Assembly: GCA_029945725.1 (NCBI GenBank)
Contig: JAQSDB010000002.1
Coordinates: forward strand, 186,001 to 250,000
Direction of reading: 5' to 3'
Source of the DNA: a bacterium
GTDB lineage: Bacteria > Pseudomonadota > Gammaproteobacteria > Pseudomonadales > Moraxellaceae
DNA length: 64,000 nt
Below the pieces are notes generated by a model. That model did no database searches, was not told where the DNA came from, and was given only the letters and a program-made list of their open reading frames with translations. Within the stretch, counting starts at the first letter, position 1. Each line of letters begins with the position of its first letter. The translations under genes and the position numbers were made by a program. This document shows, piece by piece, positions 1 through 10,445 of this stretch.

Positions 1-365
1 TCACTTCCACTTACGGCTACCGTCCCGATCCCTTTACGGGCCGCACCGCGTTTCATGGTGGTATCGACTTTGCCGGTCCGGAAGGCACGCATGTATTTGC
101 CGTGGCGCCAGGTATTGTGAGCTGGGCCGGGGAGAAGACGGGTTACGGCAATATGGTGGAAATCAATCACGGCGACGGGGTGAGCACGCGTTATGCCCAT
201 GCCAGCCGTGTTGCGGTGAAGGTGGGGGATCTTGTCGCCAAGGATCAGCTGGTGGCTTATATGGGCTCTACCGGCCGCTCCACGGGTTCACATCTGCATT
301 ACGAAGTGCTGCGGGGTGGTAATCAGGTTGATCCGGCCAGTTACATCGCCCACGCCAAGCGCTGA
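1..365 (+). CDS. M23 family metallopeptidase, C-terminal part (5' end outside window)
   Basis: Only the last ~120 codons are present; the reading frame is open from base 3. It encodes the LytM/M23 fold of a zinc-dependent peptidoglycan endopeptidase acting in the periplasm. The HGGIDFAGPEGT segment carries the metal-binding H-x3-D motif, and SHLHYEVLRGG near the end carries the HxH motif. A strong hairpin with a T-tract follows the stop. An M23 gene just before secA is a known gammaproteobacterial arrangement. The missing N-terminus (signal peptide, possible LysM or coiled coil) prevents a finer name. Confidence 0.9.
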   Translation, partial: TSTYGYRPDPFTGRTAFHGGIDFAGPEGTHVFAVAPGIVSWAGEKTGYGNMVEINHGDGVSTRYAHASRVAVKVGDLVAKDQLVAYMGSTGRSTGSHLHYEVLRGGNQVDPASYIAHAKR

Positions 366-381
366 GGCTTCCGCGCTTCCG

Positions 382-408
382 AAAAACCCGGCAATTGCCG
401 GGTTTTTT
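382..408 (+). terminator. Rho-independent terminator after the M23 peptidase gene
   Basis: AAAACCCGGC and GCCGGGTTTT form a 10-bp perfect stem around an AATT loop, followed by further T residues. It lies 17 bases after the stop codon, and separates the peptidase gene from secA. Confidence 0.85.
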
Positions 409-436
409 CATTACAGAATCAGTGGGTTCCACATGT

Positions 437-464
437 TTTGCCCTCGCGGGAATAGGGGTAGAAT
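437..464 (+). promoter_or_regulatory. Possible secA promoter
   Basis: A TAGAAT -10-like hexamer at 459-464 has TTTTGC 17 bases upstream (437-442 region). It lies between the upstream terminator and secA, about 138 bases before the chosen start. The -35 match is weak, so this is a suggestion only. No secM-like leader gene was recognised in the gap. Confidence 0.3.
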
Positions 465-601
465 GGCCCGCTTTGCGGCGGGGGGCTTGAGTTCATTCTC
501 ATCCGGCCCCATTTCAGCCGGACGCTGCAGGTTGGCGAGGTTGGCAGGACGCGATAACCCACCCGGGCTGTCGCACGAATTCATTTTCATGAGTGGCGGT
601 T

Positions 602-3349
602 ATGTCGGGACTTGCAAGTCTGGTCAGCAGTATTTTTGGTACCAAGAACGAGCGCGAACTCAAGCGCATGCGCAAGCTGGTAGACGCGATCAATGCGCAA
701 GAAGCCGCCATGAAGGCGCTGGATGATGCCGCGCTGACTGCCAGGACTGCCGAATTCAAAACCCGTTTTGCAAAGGGTGAGTCGCTGGACCAGCTGTTGC
801 CGGAGGCTTTCGCCGTATGCCGCGAGGCTGCGCAACGTGTGCTTGGCATGCGCCATTACGATGTGCAGATGATCGGTGGCATCACCCTGCATGAAGGTCG
901 TATTGCGGAAATGCGTACCGGTGAAGGCAAGACCCTGACGGCGACCTTGCCAGCCTATCTGAACGCCCTTTCGGGTAATGGCGTACACGTGGTGACGGTC
1001 AATGATTACCTCGCCGCCCGTGATGCGGAATGGAATCGTCCCTTGCTGGAGTTTCTCGGCCTGAAAGTGGGCGTTATCCGCTCCATGCAGCCTTCAGACG
1101 AAAAGCGCGAAGCCTATCGTGCCGACATTACCTACGGCACCAATAACGAGTTCGGCTTTGACTATCTGCGCGACAACATGGCCTTCCGCCTGGAAGACAA
1201 GTATCAGCGCGGATTGACCTATGCACTGATTGATGAGGTTGATTCCATTCTCATCGACGAAGCGCGTACCCCGTTGATTATTTCCGGTGCCAGCGAAGAC
1301 TCATCCCGTCTTTATGAGCAAATCAACACCCTGATTCCAAAACTGAAAAAGCAGGCTGAGGAAGATCAGGTTGATGGCGGCCATTTCTGGATGGATGAAA
1401 AGCAGCGCCAGGTTGAGCTGACCGAAGAAGGCCATGAGTACGTCGAGCAACTGCTGACACAGCTCGGCCTGCTGGTTGAAGGTGACAGTCTTTATTCCGC
1501 AGCCAATCTGAGCCTGCTGCACCATGTGCATGCGGGCTTGAAGGCGCATCTGCTGTTTCAGCGTGACGTGCAGTACATCGTGCAAAACGGTGAGGTCATC
1601 ATTGTTGATGAGCATACCGGCCGCACCATGCCGGGCCGGCGCTGGTCTGATGGTATTCATCAGGCGGTAGAAGCGAAGGAAAAGGTTGATATCCAGAGTG
1701 AAAACCAGACCCTCGCAACGACCACGTTCCAGAACTACTTCCGTCTTTACAATAAACTGTCCGGCATGACCGGTACGGCCGATACCGAGGCACCGGAATT
1801 CAGCCAGATTTATGGTCTTGATGTTGTCGTGATTCCCACACACATGCCCATGGTGCGCAAGGATCTCGACGATCTGGTGTTTCTCAGCCGTGAAGAAAAG
1901 TTTGAAGCCATCATTACCGAAATCAGGGCGTTGCGTGAAAAGCAGGCGCCGGTGCTGGTGGGTACAGCCACCATCGAGACCAGTGAATATCTGGCCAACA
2001 TGCTGCAGCGCGAAAAAATTCCGCATGCCGTACTGAATGCCAAGTTTCATGAGCGCGAGGCCGAGATTATTGCCCAGGCTGGCGCGCCCGGTGCGGTGAC
2101 CATTGCCACCAACATGGCGGGACGCGGGACGGATATTTTGCTCGGTGGCAGCTGGAAGGTGGAGCTTGCCAAGCTGGAGAATCCGACGCCGGAGCAGGCA
2201 GAGGCCCTCAAGGCCGAGTGGCAGAAAAAGCATGATGCCGTGATTGCCTCAGGCGGCTTGCACATTATTGGTTCCGAGCGTCACGAGTCGCGTCGTATCG
2301 ATAACCAGTTGCGCGGTCGTTCCGGACGCCAGGGTGATCCGGGTGTGACCCGTTTCTACCTGTCGCTGGAAGATGACCTCATGCGTATTTTTGCCAGTGA
2401 TCGTGTGAAAAACATGATGCGCTCGCTGGGTATGCAGCGCGGCGAAGCGATCGAGCATCGCTGGGTCACGCGTTCCATCGAGAATGCGCAGCGCAAGGTG
2501 GAAGCGCGCAATTTTGATATTCGCAAGAATCTGCTCAAGTATGACGATGTTGCCAATGACCAGCGCCGTGCCATTTATTCGCAGCGTGATTCCATTCTCG
2601 AGTCATCGAGCATTACCGGAAATGTTGAACTGATTCACGCCGATGTCATCAATACCGTGGTCAGCGAGTTCATTCCGCCGCAAAGTATTGATGACCAGTG
2701 GAACATCGAGGGGCTGGAAAAGGCCCTGGCCATGGATTTCGGGGCAGAACTCACGATTCGCCAGTGGCTGGATGCAGATGACAAGCTGCATGAAGACGGT
2801 GTTCGTGAGCGTGTAGCCGCTGCGGTGCTTGATGCTTACAAGGCCAAGCGTACCCAGATCGGGGAAGAGGTGGCTGATCAGCTCGAGAAGCAGCTGATGC
2901 TGCAGATTCTCGATCGGCACTGGAAAGAGCATCTTGCCTCCATGGATTACCTGCGCCAGGGCATTCATTTGCGTGGTTATGCGCAGAAGAATCCGGAACA
3001 GGAATACAAGCGCGAAGCCTTCCAGCTTTTCGAGCAGTTGCTGGGCGCGGTGAAGCTGGAGCTGGTGCAGACGCTGGCACGTATCCAGGTGCAGTCGCAG
3101 GAAGAAGTGGCGGCCATGGAGGCCCAGCGACTGGCTGAGGCAGAGGCGATTTCCCTGCAATTCCAGCATGCCGATGCGGATGCCGTGATTGCCGAGGAGC
3201 AGCAGGAGCTGGCGGCGATTGCCAATGGCGATGAGCCTCTGGCAGCACCTGAGCCCTTTGTGCGTGATGGCGGCAAGGTGGGTCGTAATGATCCTTGTCC
3301 TTGTGGCTCCGGAAAGAAATACAAACATTGTCACGGCCAGCTTTCATAA
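602..3349 (+). CDS. secA: SecA preprotein translocase ATPase
   Basis: SecA is the motor that drives unfolded preproteins through SecYEG. Visible motifs are the Walker A segment MRTGEGKT (residues ~104-111), DEVD of the DEAD box (211-214), [10 protein letters not shown] and the [11 protein letters not shown] segment of motor domain 2. The C-terminal zinc site [13 protein letters not shown] follows a long linker. Length 915 residues is normal. The frame is open from a GTG at 593, but the ATG at 602 is preferred because it gives the usual SecA N-terminus (short amphipathic helix, then FGTKNEREL) and has a GAGTGG element upstream. A terminator follows. Confidence 0.97.
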   Translation: MSGLASLVSSIFGTKNERELKRMRKLVDAINAQEAAMKALDDAALTARTAEFKTRFAKGESLDQLLPEAFAVCREAAQRVLGMRHYDVQMIGGITLHEGRIAEMRTGEGKTLTATLPAYLNALSGNGVHVVTVNDYLAARDAEWNRPLLEFLGLKVGVIRSMQPSDEKREAYRADITYGTNNEFGFDYLRDNMAFRLEDKYQRGLTYALIDEVDSILIDEARTPLIISGASEDSSRLYEQINTLIPKLKKQAEEDQVDGGHFWMDEKQRQVELTEEGHEYVEQLLTQLGLLVEGDSLYSAANLSLLHHVHAGLKAHLLFQRDVQYIVQNGEVIIVDEHTGRTMPGRRWSDGIHQAVEAKEKVDIQSENQTLATTTFQNYFRLYNKLSGMTGTADTEAPEFSQIYGLDVVVIPTHMPMVRKDLDDLVFLSREEKFEAIITEIRALREKQAPVLVGTATIETSEYLANMLQREKIPHAVLNAKFHEREAEIIAQAGAPGAVTIATNMAGRGTDILLGGSWKVELAKLENPTPEQAEALKAEWQKKHDAVIASGGLHIIGSERHESRRIDNQLRGRSGRQGDPGVTRFYLSLEDDLMRIFASDRVKNMMRSLGMQRGEAIEHRWVTRSIENAQRKVEARNFDIRKNLLKYDDVANDQRRAIYSQRDSILESSSITGNVELIHADVINTVVSEFIPPQSIDDQWNIEGLEKALAMDFGAELTIRQWLDADDKLHEDGVRERVAAAVLDAYKAKRTQIGEEVADQLEKQLMLQILDRHWKEHLASMDYLRQGIHLRGYAQKNPEQEYKREAFQLFEQLLGAVKLELVQTLARIQVQSQEEVAAMEAQRLAEAEAISLQFQHADADAVIAEEQQELAAIANGDEPLAAPEPFVRDGGKVGRNDPCPCGSGKKYKHCHGQLS

Positions 3350-3375
3350 CAGCAGTAGCGAAGACAGACTGAAGA

Positions 3376-3406
3376 AAAAAGGAGAGGGAAACCTCTCCTT
3401 TTTTAT
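3376..3406 (+). terminator. Rho-independent terminator after secA
   Basis: AAAAAAGGAGAGG and CCTCTCCTTTTTT pair perfectly around a GAAA tetraloop, 27 bases after the secA stop. The stem ends in an A/T run and could act on both strands. Confidence 0.9.
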
Positions 3407-3442
3407 AAACAACGAGAAACATTATTTTCAGGGAGCGCGGCC

Positions 3443-4663
3443 ATGCCCGTAGGCAATCTTGATCTGCCCCTTATGCATCCGGTGAAAGGGGTGCGCATCG
3501 GTATTGCCGAGGCAGCCATCCGCTACAAGAATCGTCGCGATCTTGCGGTGCTTGAAATTATCCATGGCGCGACCGTCAGTGCGGTATTTACCCAGAACAG
3601 TTATTGCGCCGCCCCGGTATTGCTGTGTCGCCAGCATCTGACCAAGGCAACCCCGCGCTACCTTGTCATCAATACCGGTAATGCCAATGCCGGTACCGGC
3701 AGCGTCGGCATGGAGAATGCGCAAGCCTCCTGTGCGGCGCTGGCAAAGCTGACACAGGTGGCAGCGGAGCAGGTGCTGCCTTTTTCGACGGGCGTGATTG
3801 GCGAGCACCTTCCAGTCGACCGTCTCGTTGCCGGCTTGCCCGTTGCCCTGGCGGCCCTGAATGAAAATGCCTGGGCAGATGCCGCCAGCGCCATCATGAC
3901 AACGGATACCCGCCCGAAAGGCGCCAGCGAAACCTTTGAGGTGGCCGGTCAGCGCTATACCGTGACCGGCATCTCCAAAGGCGCCGGCATGATACGGCCG
4001 AATATGGCGACCATGCTGGGCTATGTGGCAACCGATGTTGCCATGGCTCAGTCTGTACTGGATGCCTTGTTGAAGTCTGCCGTGAACCAGAGCTTCAACC
4101 GCATCACGATTGATGGCGATACCTCGACCAATGACTCTTGTGTATTGATTGCCACGGGAACGGCTGGAAATGCCGAGATCACGAGGGCTGCCGGTGAGCT
4201 TTTTGAAAAACTGGAAGCAGCGGTGCACCGTGTGTTTGCCCGTCTCGCGCAGCTCATCGTGCGTGACGGTGAGGGTGCTACCAAGTTCATGACAGTGCAG
4301 GTTGAGGAGGGCGAGAGCACCGATGAATGCTGTGATGTTGCCTACAGCATTGCGCATTCCCCCCTGGTGAAAACCGCTTTTTTTGCCTCTGATCCCAACT
4401 GGGGGCGTATTGTCGCGGCCATCGGCAATGCCGGATTGCGGCAGCTGGATGTCAGCCGCGTGCGGGTCTATCTGGATACGGTCTGCATTGTTGAGAGTGG
4501 TGGTCGTGCGCCGGCATATACCGAGGAGCAGGGCTCTGCGGTGATGAAGCAGGATGAAATCCTTATCCGGGTTTGTCTTGGTCGCGGTCAGGCCAGGGAT
4601 ACGGTCTATACCTGCGATTTCTCCTATGACTATGTAAAGATCAATGCGGATTACCGTTCCTAG
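3443..4663 (+). CDS. argJ: Bifunctional ornithine acetyltransferase / N-acetylglutamate synthase ArgJ
   Basis: ArgJ moves the acetyl group from N-acetylornithine to glutamate and so recycles it in arginine biosynthesis. The precursor cleaves itself before a catalytic threonine; here the motif is [14 protein letters not shown] with Thr190 as predicted nucleophile. NTGNANAGTG and DPNWGRI are further family signatures. Length 406 residues is typical. GGGAG lies about 8 bases before the ATG. The gene sits between two terminators and is probably transcribed alone. Whether it also makes N-acetylglutamate from acetyl-CoA cannot be told from sequence. Confidence 0.96.
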   Translation: MPVGNLDLPLMHPVKGVRIGIAEAAIRYKNRRDLAVLEIIHGATVSAVFTQNSYCAAPVLLCRQHLTKATPRYLVINTGNANAGTGSVGMENAQASCAALAKLTQVAAEQVLPFSTGVIGEHLPVDRLVAGLPVALAALNENAWADAASAIMTTDTRPKGASETFEVAGQRYTVTGISKGAGMIRPNMATMLGYVATDVAMAQSVLDALLKSAVNQSFNRITIDGDTSTNDSCVLIATGTAGNAEITRAAGELFEKLEAAVHRVFARLAQLIVRDGEGATKFMTVQVEEGESTDECCDVAYSIAHSPLVKTAFFASDPNWGRIVAAIGNAGLRQLDVSRVRVYLDTVCIVESGGRAPAYTEEQGSAVMKQDEILIRVCLGRGQARDTVYTCDFSYDYVKINADYRS

Positions 4664-4708
4664 GATGGTGTTTGCACGGGGTTTGTCCGGGCACTGTTGT
4701 TGCTGCAG

Positions 4709-4733
4709 AAAAGGCCCCGTCAGGGGCTTTTTC
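4709..4733 (+). terminator. Rho-independent terminator after argJ
   Basis: AAAGGCCCC and GGGGCTTTTT form the stem around GTCA, with a T run. It ends about 30 bases before the next gene, so that gene needs its own start signal or read-through. Confidence 0.8.
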
Positions 4734-4761
4734 TTGAGTGGTTCATCGTGAGCGTCAAGGC

Positions 4762-5688
4762 ATGAAACGTATTCTCGTGGTTGCTGCCGTCATACGGAGC
4801 GAAGGAAAAATCCTGATTGCACAGCGTGCTTCCGATGCGCATCAGGGCGGGCTCTGGGAGTTTCCTGGTGGCAAGGTTGAAGCGGGCGAGACAGTTGTTG
4901 CTGCTTTGCGGCGCGAGCTGGAAGAAGAGCTGGGAATCATCGCGACCTCCTATCGTCCCCTGATCCGGATTACGCATGATTATCCGGACAAGTCGGTTTG
5001 CCTGGATGTGTGGGAGGTATCGGCTTTCAGTGGCCAGGCGCACGGACGTGAAGGCCAGCCGGTGCGCTGGGTTGTACCGGGAGAGCTGCCGGATTATGCG
5101 TTTCCGGCGGCCAATCACCCCATCATCACGGCCGCGCGCCTGCCGGCACGATACGTGATTACCCCCGATGCTCTGGGCCCTGCGGAATACCTGCACTGGC
5201 TGGACGAACGACTGGAAAGGGGTGTGTCGCTGTTATTGTTTCGTGCTCCGGCGCTGGCTGTGGATGCCTACCTGCAGCAGGCAGCACGCATGCTGATGCG
5301 TTGTCATCGTGCGGGGGCGAAGCTGATTCTGCATGGCGATCCGGATTTTCTGCGTGAGCTGCCGGCGGATGGCGTACATCTGCCCGCGCAAATGCTGCGG
5401 CGTTTTTCACAACGTCCGGTTGCTGGTCGATTCTGGCTGGGAGCCTCTGTGCACAATGCGGCAGAGCTGCAGCATGCCGAGACTGCAGGCGTCGACTTTG
5501 TAACGCTGTCGCCTGTCAGGCCGACACTTTCACATCCCGATGCTGCAGGGCTGGGCTGGGAGAAGTTCTCGGAGATCGCACAAGCGGCACATGTTCCCGT
5601 TTATGCCCTCGGGGGAGTGGGTGAAGCGGATGTGCAGGAAGCGTGGCAATCAGGCGGGCAGGGCGTGGCAGGCATTCGCGGTTTCTGA
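4762..5688 (+). CDS. mutT: Nudix hydrolase (MutT-type) fused to a thiamine-phosphate-synthase-like domain
   Basis: Residues ~1-130 are a MutT domain with a complete Nudix box (residues 37-59: GGKVEAGE, then RELEEELGI), which removes oxidised purine nucleoside triphosphates such as 8-oxo-dGTP. Residues ~135-308 resemble ThiE/TenI (GVHLP, the ending GGVGEADVQEAWQSGGQGVAGI). The fusion is known in Pseudomonas relatives; the second domain's role is not settled and I do not claim thiamine synthesis. The frame is open from a GTG at 4738, but the ATG at 4762 gives the normal MutT start. It is convergent with yacG, 6 bases apart. Confidence 0.92.
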   Translation: MKRILVVAAVIRSEGKILIAQRASDAHQGGLWEFPGGKVEAGETVVAALRRELEEELGIIATSYRPLIRITHDYPDKSVCLDVWEVSAFSGQAHGREGQPVRWVVPGELPDYAFPAANHPIITAARLPARYVITPDALGPAEYLHWLDERLERGVSLLLFRAPALAVDAYLQQAARMLMRCHRAGAKLILHGDPDFLRELPADGVHLPAQMLRRFSQRPVAGRFWLGASVHNAAELQHAETAGVDFVTLSPVRPTLSHPDAAGLGWEKFSEIAQAAHVPVYALGGVGEADVQEAWQSGGQGVAGIRGF

Positions 5689-5694
5689 GCGATC

Positions 5695-5886
5695 CTAGTA
5701 ATTATCTTCATCGTCGGGGGGCAGGTTTTCTCCGGGGATGCGATGCGACTCGCTGGCCCAGGCGCCGAGATCAATCAGTCGGCAGCGCTCACTGCAGAAC
5801 GGGCGAAACAGTGAGGCCGCCGTCCACGGCACGGCCTTGCCGCAATGCGGGCAGGGGACGGTTGCGGCGGATTTTGTTGCCGGCAT
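5695..5886 (-). CDS. yacG: DNA gyrase inhibitor YacG (zinc protein)
   Basis: A 63-residue protein with two Cys pairs, CPHC (Cys12, Cys15) and CSERC (Cys31, Cys35), and an acidic tail ending PPDDEDNY. E. coli YacG binds GyrB and inhibits gyrase. The frame is open further upstream, but the ATG at 5886 gives the family length and places the start 7 bases after the coaE stop. It is the last gene of the pilB-pilC-pilD-coaE-yacG run, an order shared with many gammaproteobacteria. Confidence 0.93.
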   Translation of the reverse strand: MPATKSAATVPCPHCGKAVPWTAASLFRPFCSERCRLIDLGAWASESHRIPGENLPPDDEDNY

Positions 5887-5893
5887 GGCGGCT

Positions 5894-6499
5894 TCAGGAT
5901 GCCTGGGCATGTGCCAGCTCCAGATAGCGCTTATGCAGCCGCTCCAGCATTTCATGCAGATGCCCGATGTCACCATCATTCAGCACGACGTCGTCCGCCA
6001 GCCTGAGACGCTCTTCCCGGCTCATCTGTACCGCCATGATAGCGGCTATCTGGTCTTCACTGACACTGTCGCGGGCGGCGGCACGCGTACGCTGCAGCGC
6101 CTCATGCGTATCAATCAGCAGGGTGCGCTGGGTATAACGATATTGGCCGCTTTCAAACAGCAGGGGCGAGACGAGAATGGTGTAGGGAGACGTGCTGGCA
6201 GACAACTGCTGCCGGATTTCTTCGGCGATGCGCGGATGCGTGATCTCTTCCAGGCTTTTTCGTTGTGCCGGATCGGAAAAAACCATTTCACGCAACGTGG
6301 CACGATTGAGGGTGCCGTCAGGATTGATGACCTGCGGCCCGAACTTCTGGCCTATTTCACGCAGCGCCGGCTTGCCTGGCTCAACAATCACGCGGGCGGC
6401 CTTGTCGGCATCAACGATGGTGATGCCAAGGCGCTCGAAATGATCGGTAGCCAGTGTTTTGCCACTGCCTATGCCGCCTGTCAGGCCTATCACCAGCAT
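5894..6499 (-). CDS. coaE: Dephospho-CoA kinase
   Basis: CoaE phosphorylates dephospho-CoA, the last step of coenzyme A synthesis. The P-loop GGIGSGKT is at residues 8-15, followed by [13 protein letters not shown] and the HPRI segment of the substrate lid. Length 201 residues is normal. It starts 9 bases after the pilD stop, so translation is probably coupled to the pilus genes, a widespread linkage with no known functional reason. Confidence 0.96.
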   Translation of the reverse strand: MLVIGLTGGIGSGKTLATDHFERLGITIVDADKAARVIVEPGKPALREIGQKFGPQVINPDGTLNRATLREMVFSDPAQRKSLEEITHPRIAEEIRQQLSASTSPYTILVSPLLFESGQYRYTQRTLLIDTHEALQRTRAAARDSVSEDQIAAIMAVQMSREERLRLADDVVLNDGDIGHLHEMLERLHKRYLELAHAQAS

Positions 6500-6508
6500 A
6501 AGCGCACC

Positions 6509-7354
6509 TTAAATACCCAGATACCAGCTCATGAGGGGTTGTCCCCAGAGTAGTGTGATAAAGCCCGCGATGGCGATATAGGGGCCAAAGGCGAAGGGTG
6601 CACTTTCCCGGCGGATGACCAGATAGCCGAGCCCTATGATCGAGCCCACCACAGAGGACATCAGCAGAACCAGTGGAATGCTCAGCCAGCCCATCCAGGC
6701 GCCAAGCGCCGCCAGCAGTTTGAAGTCGCCATAACCCATGCCTTCCCGCCCGGTCGTCAGCTTGAACAGCCAGTACACCGACCACAGCGACAAGTAGCCA
6801 AAGATGGCGCCCAGTACAGCAGCATGCAGCGGCACAAACACGCCGGAAAGATTGATCAGCAAGCCAGCCCAGAGCAGGGGCAGCGTGATGTCATCGGGCA
6901 GCAGCTGGGTATCGAAATCAATCATGGCCAGGGCAATCAGCGCCCAGGTCAGACCGAGCGCCGCCAGCATTTTCATGCTCGGTCCCAGCAGCATGAAGAC
7001 CAGCAGGGAGAGCAGTGCCGTAGCCAGTTCAACCAGAGGGTAGCGCGGGCTGATACCGGCTTTGCAGGAGCTGCAACGGCCGCGCAGGACGAGCCAGCTG
7101 ATGACGGGAATGTTTTCCAGGGCGGTAATCTGATGGCCACAGTGCGGGCAGCGCGAGCGCGGCACCATCAGGTCGAAGCGTGTGCTTGCCGGGATTGCTT
7201 CGCCGCGAATTTCGGCAGCTTCGGCCAGCCAGCGGCGCTCCAGCATGAGCGGCAGGCGATGAATCACCACATTAAGGAAGCTGCCGACACACAGGGCGGC
7301 AAAAAAAACATAACCCCCTGCGAGGAGGGGGCTTTGTTGCAGCAATTCGAGCAT
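6509..7354 (-). CDS. pilD: Type IV prepilin peptidase and N-methyltransferase PilD
   Basis: PilD is an inner-membrane aspartyl protease that cuts prepilins after the leader glycine and methylates the new N-terminus. Cys69, Cys72, Cys94 and Cys97 form the cytoplasmic zinc site. The catalytic aspartates are in MIDFDTQLLPD (around 146) and GYGD (210). About eight hydrophobic segments are visible. Its ATG overlaps the pilC stop (TGATG), which shows coupling. It should process PilA at 18.5-19.0 kb in this window. Confidence 0.96.
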   Translation of the reverse strand: MLELLQQSPLLAGGYVFFAALCVGSFLNVVIHRLPLMLERRWLAEAAEIRGEAIPASTRFDLMVPRSRCPHCGHQITALENIPVISWLVLRGRCSSCKAGISPRYPLVELATALLSLLVFMLLGPSMKMLAALGLTWALIALAMIDFDTQLLPDDITLPLLWAGLLINLSGVFVPLHAAVLGAIFGYLSLWSVYWLFKLTTGREGMGYGDFKLLAALGAWMGWLSIPLVLLMSSVVGSIIGLGYLVIRRESAPFAFGPYIAIAGFITLLWGQPLMSWYLGI

Positions 7355-8577
7355 CAGACCACAGAGCCCAACTGGAAGATGGGGAGATACATCGCAATGA
7401 TGAGGCCACCGATCAGGACGCCAAGTACGGCCATGATCAGGGGTTCCATCATCGAAGTGAGGCCATCGACGGCATTATCCACTTCATTTTCAAAGTAGGT
7501 CGCGACCTTTTCCAGCATGGCATCAAGGGCGCCGGACTCCTCGCCGATCGATACCATCTGCAGGGCCATGGACGGGAATATGCCGGTCTGGCGCATGGCG
7601 AAGCCGAGTTGCTGGCCGGTGGCAACGTCATCACGGATTCTCAGGATGGCATCACGATAAACCACATTACCTGCCGCGCCTGCGCAGGAAACCAGAGCAT
7701 CAATGAGCGGCACGCCGGCAGCAAAGGTGGTCGACAACGTACGGCAGTAACGGGCCACCGTGGACTTGTAGGCGAGGTCGCCAACAATGGGTAACTTCAA
7801 CACCAGCCGATCAAGCCAGTTGGCAAATGCCGTACTGCGCTTTTTGGCTTCAGTGAGACTCATGACAACGCCCATGATTCCGGCTATGAAGACAAACCAC
7901 CAGGCTTGCATCCATTTCGACAGGCCAATCACAAAGAGTGTGAAGGCGGGCAGTTCTGCACCAAAGCCGGCAAAAAGATCCTGAAACACCGGTACCACTT
8001 TGAGCAGCAGGATAACGGTCACAATCAAGGCCACAACCACAACGGTCAATGGGTATTTCATGGCCTTGTTGATTTTCTGCTTGAGTTGTTCGCTTTTTTC
8101 TTTATAGACCGCAACACGATCCAGCATGGTTTCAAGAGAACCGGATTGCTCACCGGAGTGCACCAGGCTGCAGAACAATTCATCAAAATACTGGGGGTAC
8201 TTGCGCAGGGCACTGGCAAGGCTGTTACCGCCCTCTACATCCACCTTGATGCCCATGACGACTTCTTTCATGGTCGGGTTATCCAGACCATCCGCCACAA
8301 TCTCGAAGGATTGTACCAGCGGTACACCCGCCTTCATCATGGTCGCCATTTGTCGAGAGAAAATGGCAATATCCATGGGACTGACTTTTTTCTTGCTGAA
8401 GCCTGCCAGAAGATTGGCGCGCTTCTTGTAAACCTTTTGCGCATTAATGCCTTGCTTGCGCAGTTGAGCCTTGGCTAGCGCAAGGTTCTTGCCGCTGATT
8501 TCCCCTTTGACCTTTTGCCCGCGTCGGTCAGTACCTTCGTAAATGAAGGTCAATATTGCTTCTGCTTTGGTCGCCAT
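7354..8577 (-). CDS. pilC: Type IV pilus inner-membrane platform protein PilC
   Basis: PilC is the polytopic platform that works with the PilB ATPase during pilus extension. Its 407 residues contain two copies of the T2SSF domain, each with FSRQMATMMKAGVPL-type or YCRTLSTTFAAGVPL-type motifs, plus three membrane segments. It lies 26 bases downstream of pilB and overlaps pilD by one base. Expression is therefore expected from the pilB promoter. Confidence 0.96.
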   Translation of the reverse strand: MATKAEAILTFIYEGTDRRGQKVKGEISGKNLALAKAQLRKQGINAQKVYKKRANLLAGFSKKKVSPMDIAIFSRQMATMMKAGVPLVQSFEIVADGLDNPTMKEVVMGIKVDVEGGNSLASALRKYPQYFDELFCSLVHSGEQSGSLETMLDRVAVYKEKSEQLKQKINKAMKYPLTVVVVALIVTVILLLKVVPVFQDLFAGFGAELPAFTLFVIGLSKWMQAWWFVFIAGIMGVVMSLTEAKKRSTAFANWLDRLVLKLPIVGDLAYKSTVARYCRTLSTTFAAGVPLIDALVSCAGAAGNVVYRDAILRIRDDVATGQQLGFAMRQTGIFPSMALQMVSIGEESGALDAMLEKVATYFENEVDNAVDGLTSMMEPLIMAVLGVLIGGLIIAMYLPIFQLGSVV

Positions 8578-8603
8578 GATCGTTCTTCTTCTTGAAGTAT
8601 CCG

Positions 8604-10322
8604 TTAATCACCGCTGGTGACGCGATTGATTTCCTGCAAGCTGGTCATTCCACTCATGACCTTGACCAGGCCCGAGCGGCGCAGGTCAGGGTAGCCTTCC
8701 TTGCGCGACTGGTCGGCAATCAGGATGGCATTGCCATCTTCCATGATTATACGGGCAATTGCCGGGGTGACTTTCATTACCTCATAGATCCCCAGTCGTC
8801 CTTTATAACCGTCTCGACACTGGTCGCAGCCTACGGGCTCATAGACCTGAAATCCAGTGGTCAGGTCAGCCTCGGTAAAGCCCATTTCCTGCAAGCTCTG
8901 TTTCGGGATGTCCACCGGGCGCTTGCAGGTCGTACAAAGGCGCCGTGCCAGGCGTTGCGCAATCACCAGGTTCACGGATGTGGCGATATTAAAGGAAGGC
9001 ACCCCCATATTCCGCAAACGGGTTAGCGTTTCAGGTGCGCTGTTGGTGTGCAGCGTGGAAAGCACCATATGACCGGTTTGGGCGGCTTTCACGGCAATTT
9101 CAGCGGTTTCCAGGTCGCGGATTTCGCCGACCATGATGATGTCAGGATCCTGGCGCAGGAACGCCTTGAGGGCGACCGGGAAGCTCAGGCCGACCTTGAC
9201 GTTGACGTTGACCTGGTTAATCCCTTCGAGATTGATTTCCACGGGGTCTTCCGCCGTGGAAATATTGGTTTCCTCGGTGTTGAGGATATTGAGCCCGGTA
9301 TAAAGAGAAACGGTTTTACCGGAGCCTGTGGGTCCGGTAATCAGCAGCATGCCCTGGGGCTTATCGAGAGCCGCCATGAAAAGCGCCTTTTGGTCGGCTT
9401 CATAACCTAGCGCGTCAATACCCAGCATGGCGCTTGAGGGGTCAAGGATACGCAAGCAGATTTTCTCGCCAAACAGGGTTGGCAGGGAGTTCACACGAAA
9501 GTCGATGGCACGGGTCTTGGAAAGCTTGAGCTTGATGCGGCCATCCTGCGGGATGCGGCGCTCGGAGATATCCATCTGCGACATGACTTTCAGGCGTGCG
9601 GCCATTTTCCCCGCCATGGTTACCGGGGGTTTGGCGATCTCGCGCAGCACCCCGTCAATGCGGAAGCGTATGCGATAGGACTTTTCATAGGGTTCAAAGT
9701 GAAGGTCGGAGGCACCCGATTTAATGCCGTCCAGAAGTATCTTGTTGATGTAGCGGACGATGGGGGCGTCATCTTCTGCATTGCCCGTGTTGCCACTTTC
9801 TTCGCTGACCTTGTCATCGCCGCCGGCAATATCAATATCATCAAGGTCCTCATCAAGACCCTGCATCGAGGAGTTGTTTTTGCCCTCGAGAATGCGATCA
9901 ATCAGCTTGAGAAGCTTGTCTTCCTCGACAATGATGGTTTCGACATTAAGACCGGTGTTGAAACGGATGGCGTCGATGGCATCAAACCGGCTGGGGTCAC
10001 TGACAGCCAGAAAGAGGCGATTGCCGCGCTTGAAGATGGGCAGGCAGTTGTATTTGCGGATCAGTTTTTCATCAAGGCTGCCTTGTGGAATCGCATCGGG
10101 ATCCAGGGCGTCAAGGTCAAACAGCGAGTCGCCGAACTCCTGCGCTACCACCATGGCAGCTATGGCGGGCTTTAGCAGCTTGTTCAGGAGCAGGTGTGCG
10201 ATCAGGGGTTGTTGTTCTTTTTGGGAGTTCAGTACAGCCTGCTGGGCCGACTGCTCGGATAAAAGACCGTCCTGAACAAGGCGCTTCGCCAAACCTGAAA
10301 GGTTGCTAACCCCGTTTGTCAT
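8604..10322 (-). CDS. pilB: Type IV pilus assembly ATPase PilB
   Basis: PilB is the hexameric cytoplasmic ATPase that powers pilin polymerisation. The 572-residue protein has an N-terminal T2SSE/MshEN-like domain (residues ~1-150), then the GspE/PilB core with Walker A GPTGSGKT (330-337), the Asp and His boxes, Walker B (IIMVGEIRDLETAE) and a C-terminal metal site with four cysteines (CTTCK and CDQCRDG). AAGGA precedes the ATG by about 7 bases. It is first in the pilB-pilC-pilD-coaE-yacG run and divergent from the glycosyltransferase at 10446. Confidence 0.96.
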   Translation of the reverse strand: MTNGVSNLSGLAKRLVQDGLLSEQSAQQAVLNSQKEQQPLIAHLLLNKLLKPAIAAMVVAQEFGDSLFDLDALDPDAIPQGSLDEKLIRKYNCLPIFKRGNRLFLAVSDPSRFDAIDAIRFNTGLNVETIIVEEDKLLKLIDRILEGKNNSSMQGLDEDLDDIDIAGGDDKVSEESGNTGNAEDDAPIVRYINKILLDGIKSGASDLHFEPYEKSYRIRFRIDGVLREIAKPPVTMAGKMAARLKVMSQMDISERRIPQDGRIKLKLSKTRAIDFRVNSLPTLFGEKICLRILDPSSAMLGIDALGYEADQKALFMAALDKPQGMLLITGPTGSGKTVSLYTGLNILNTEETNISTAEDPVEINLEGINQVNVNVKVGLSFPVALKAFLRQDPDIIMVGEIRDLETAEIAVKAAQTGHMVLSTLHTNSAPETLTRLRNMGVPSFNIATSVNLVIAQRLARRLCTTCKRPVDIPKQSLQEMGFTEADLTTGFQVYEPVGCDQCRDGYKGRLGIYEVMKVTPAIARIIMEDGNAILIADQSRKEGYPDLRRSGLVKVMSGMTSLQEINRVTSGD

Positions 10323-10445
10323 AAAAAATCCTTCAAATTTTTGTTCTTTTAAACCAAGTGCCTAACCATAATACCGGCAGCAAAGACGAACAAGTATTCC
10401 CTTGCCGTATCAGGCGGGCAAAGGGCCGTAACGGGATAATGGATC

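Noticed and set aside
232-726. 164-codon open frame overlapping the M23 gene and secA start
   Set aside because: It crosses a terminator and overlaps two certain genes in another frame; it does not resemble SecM (no arrest motif).
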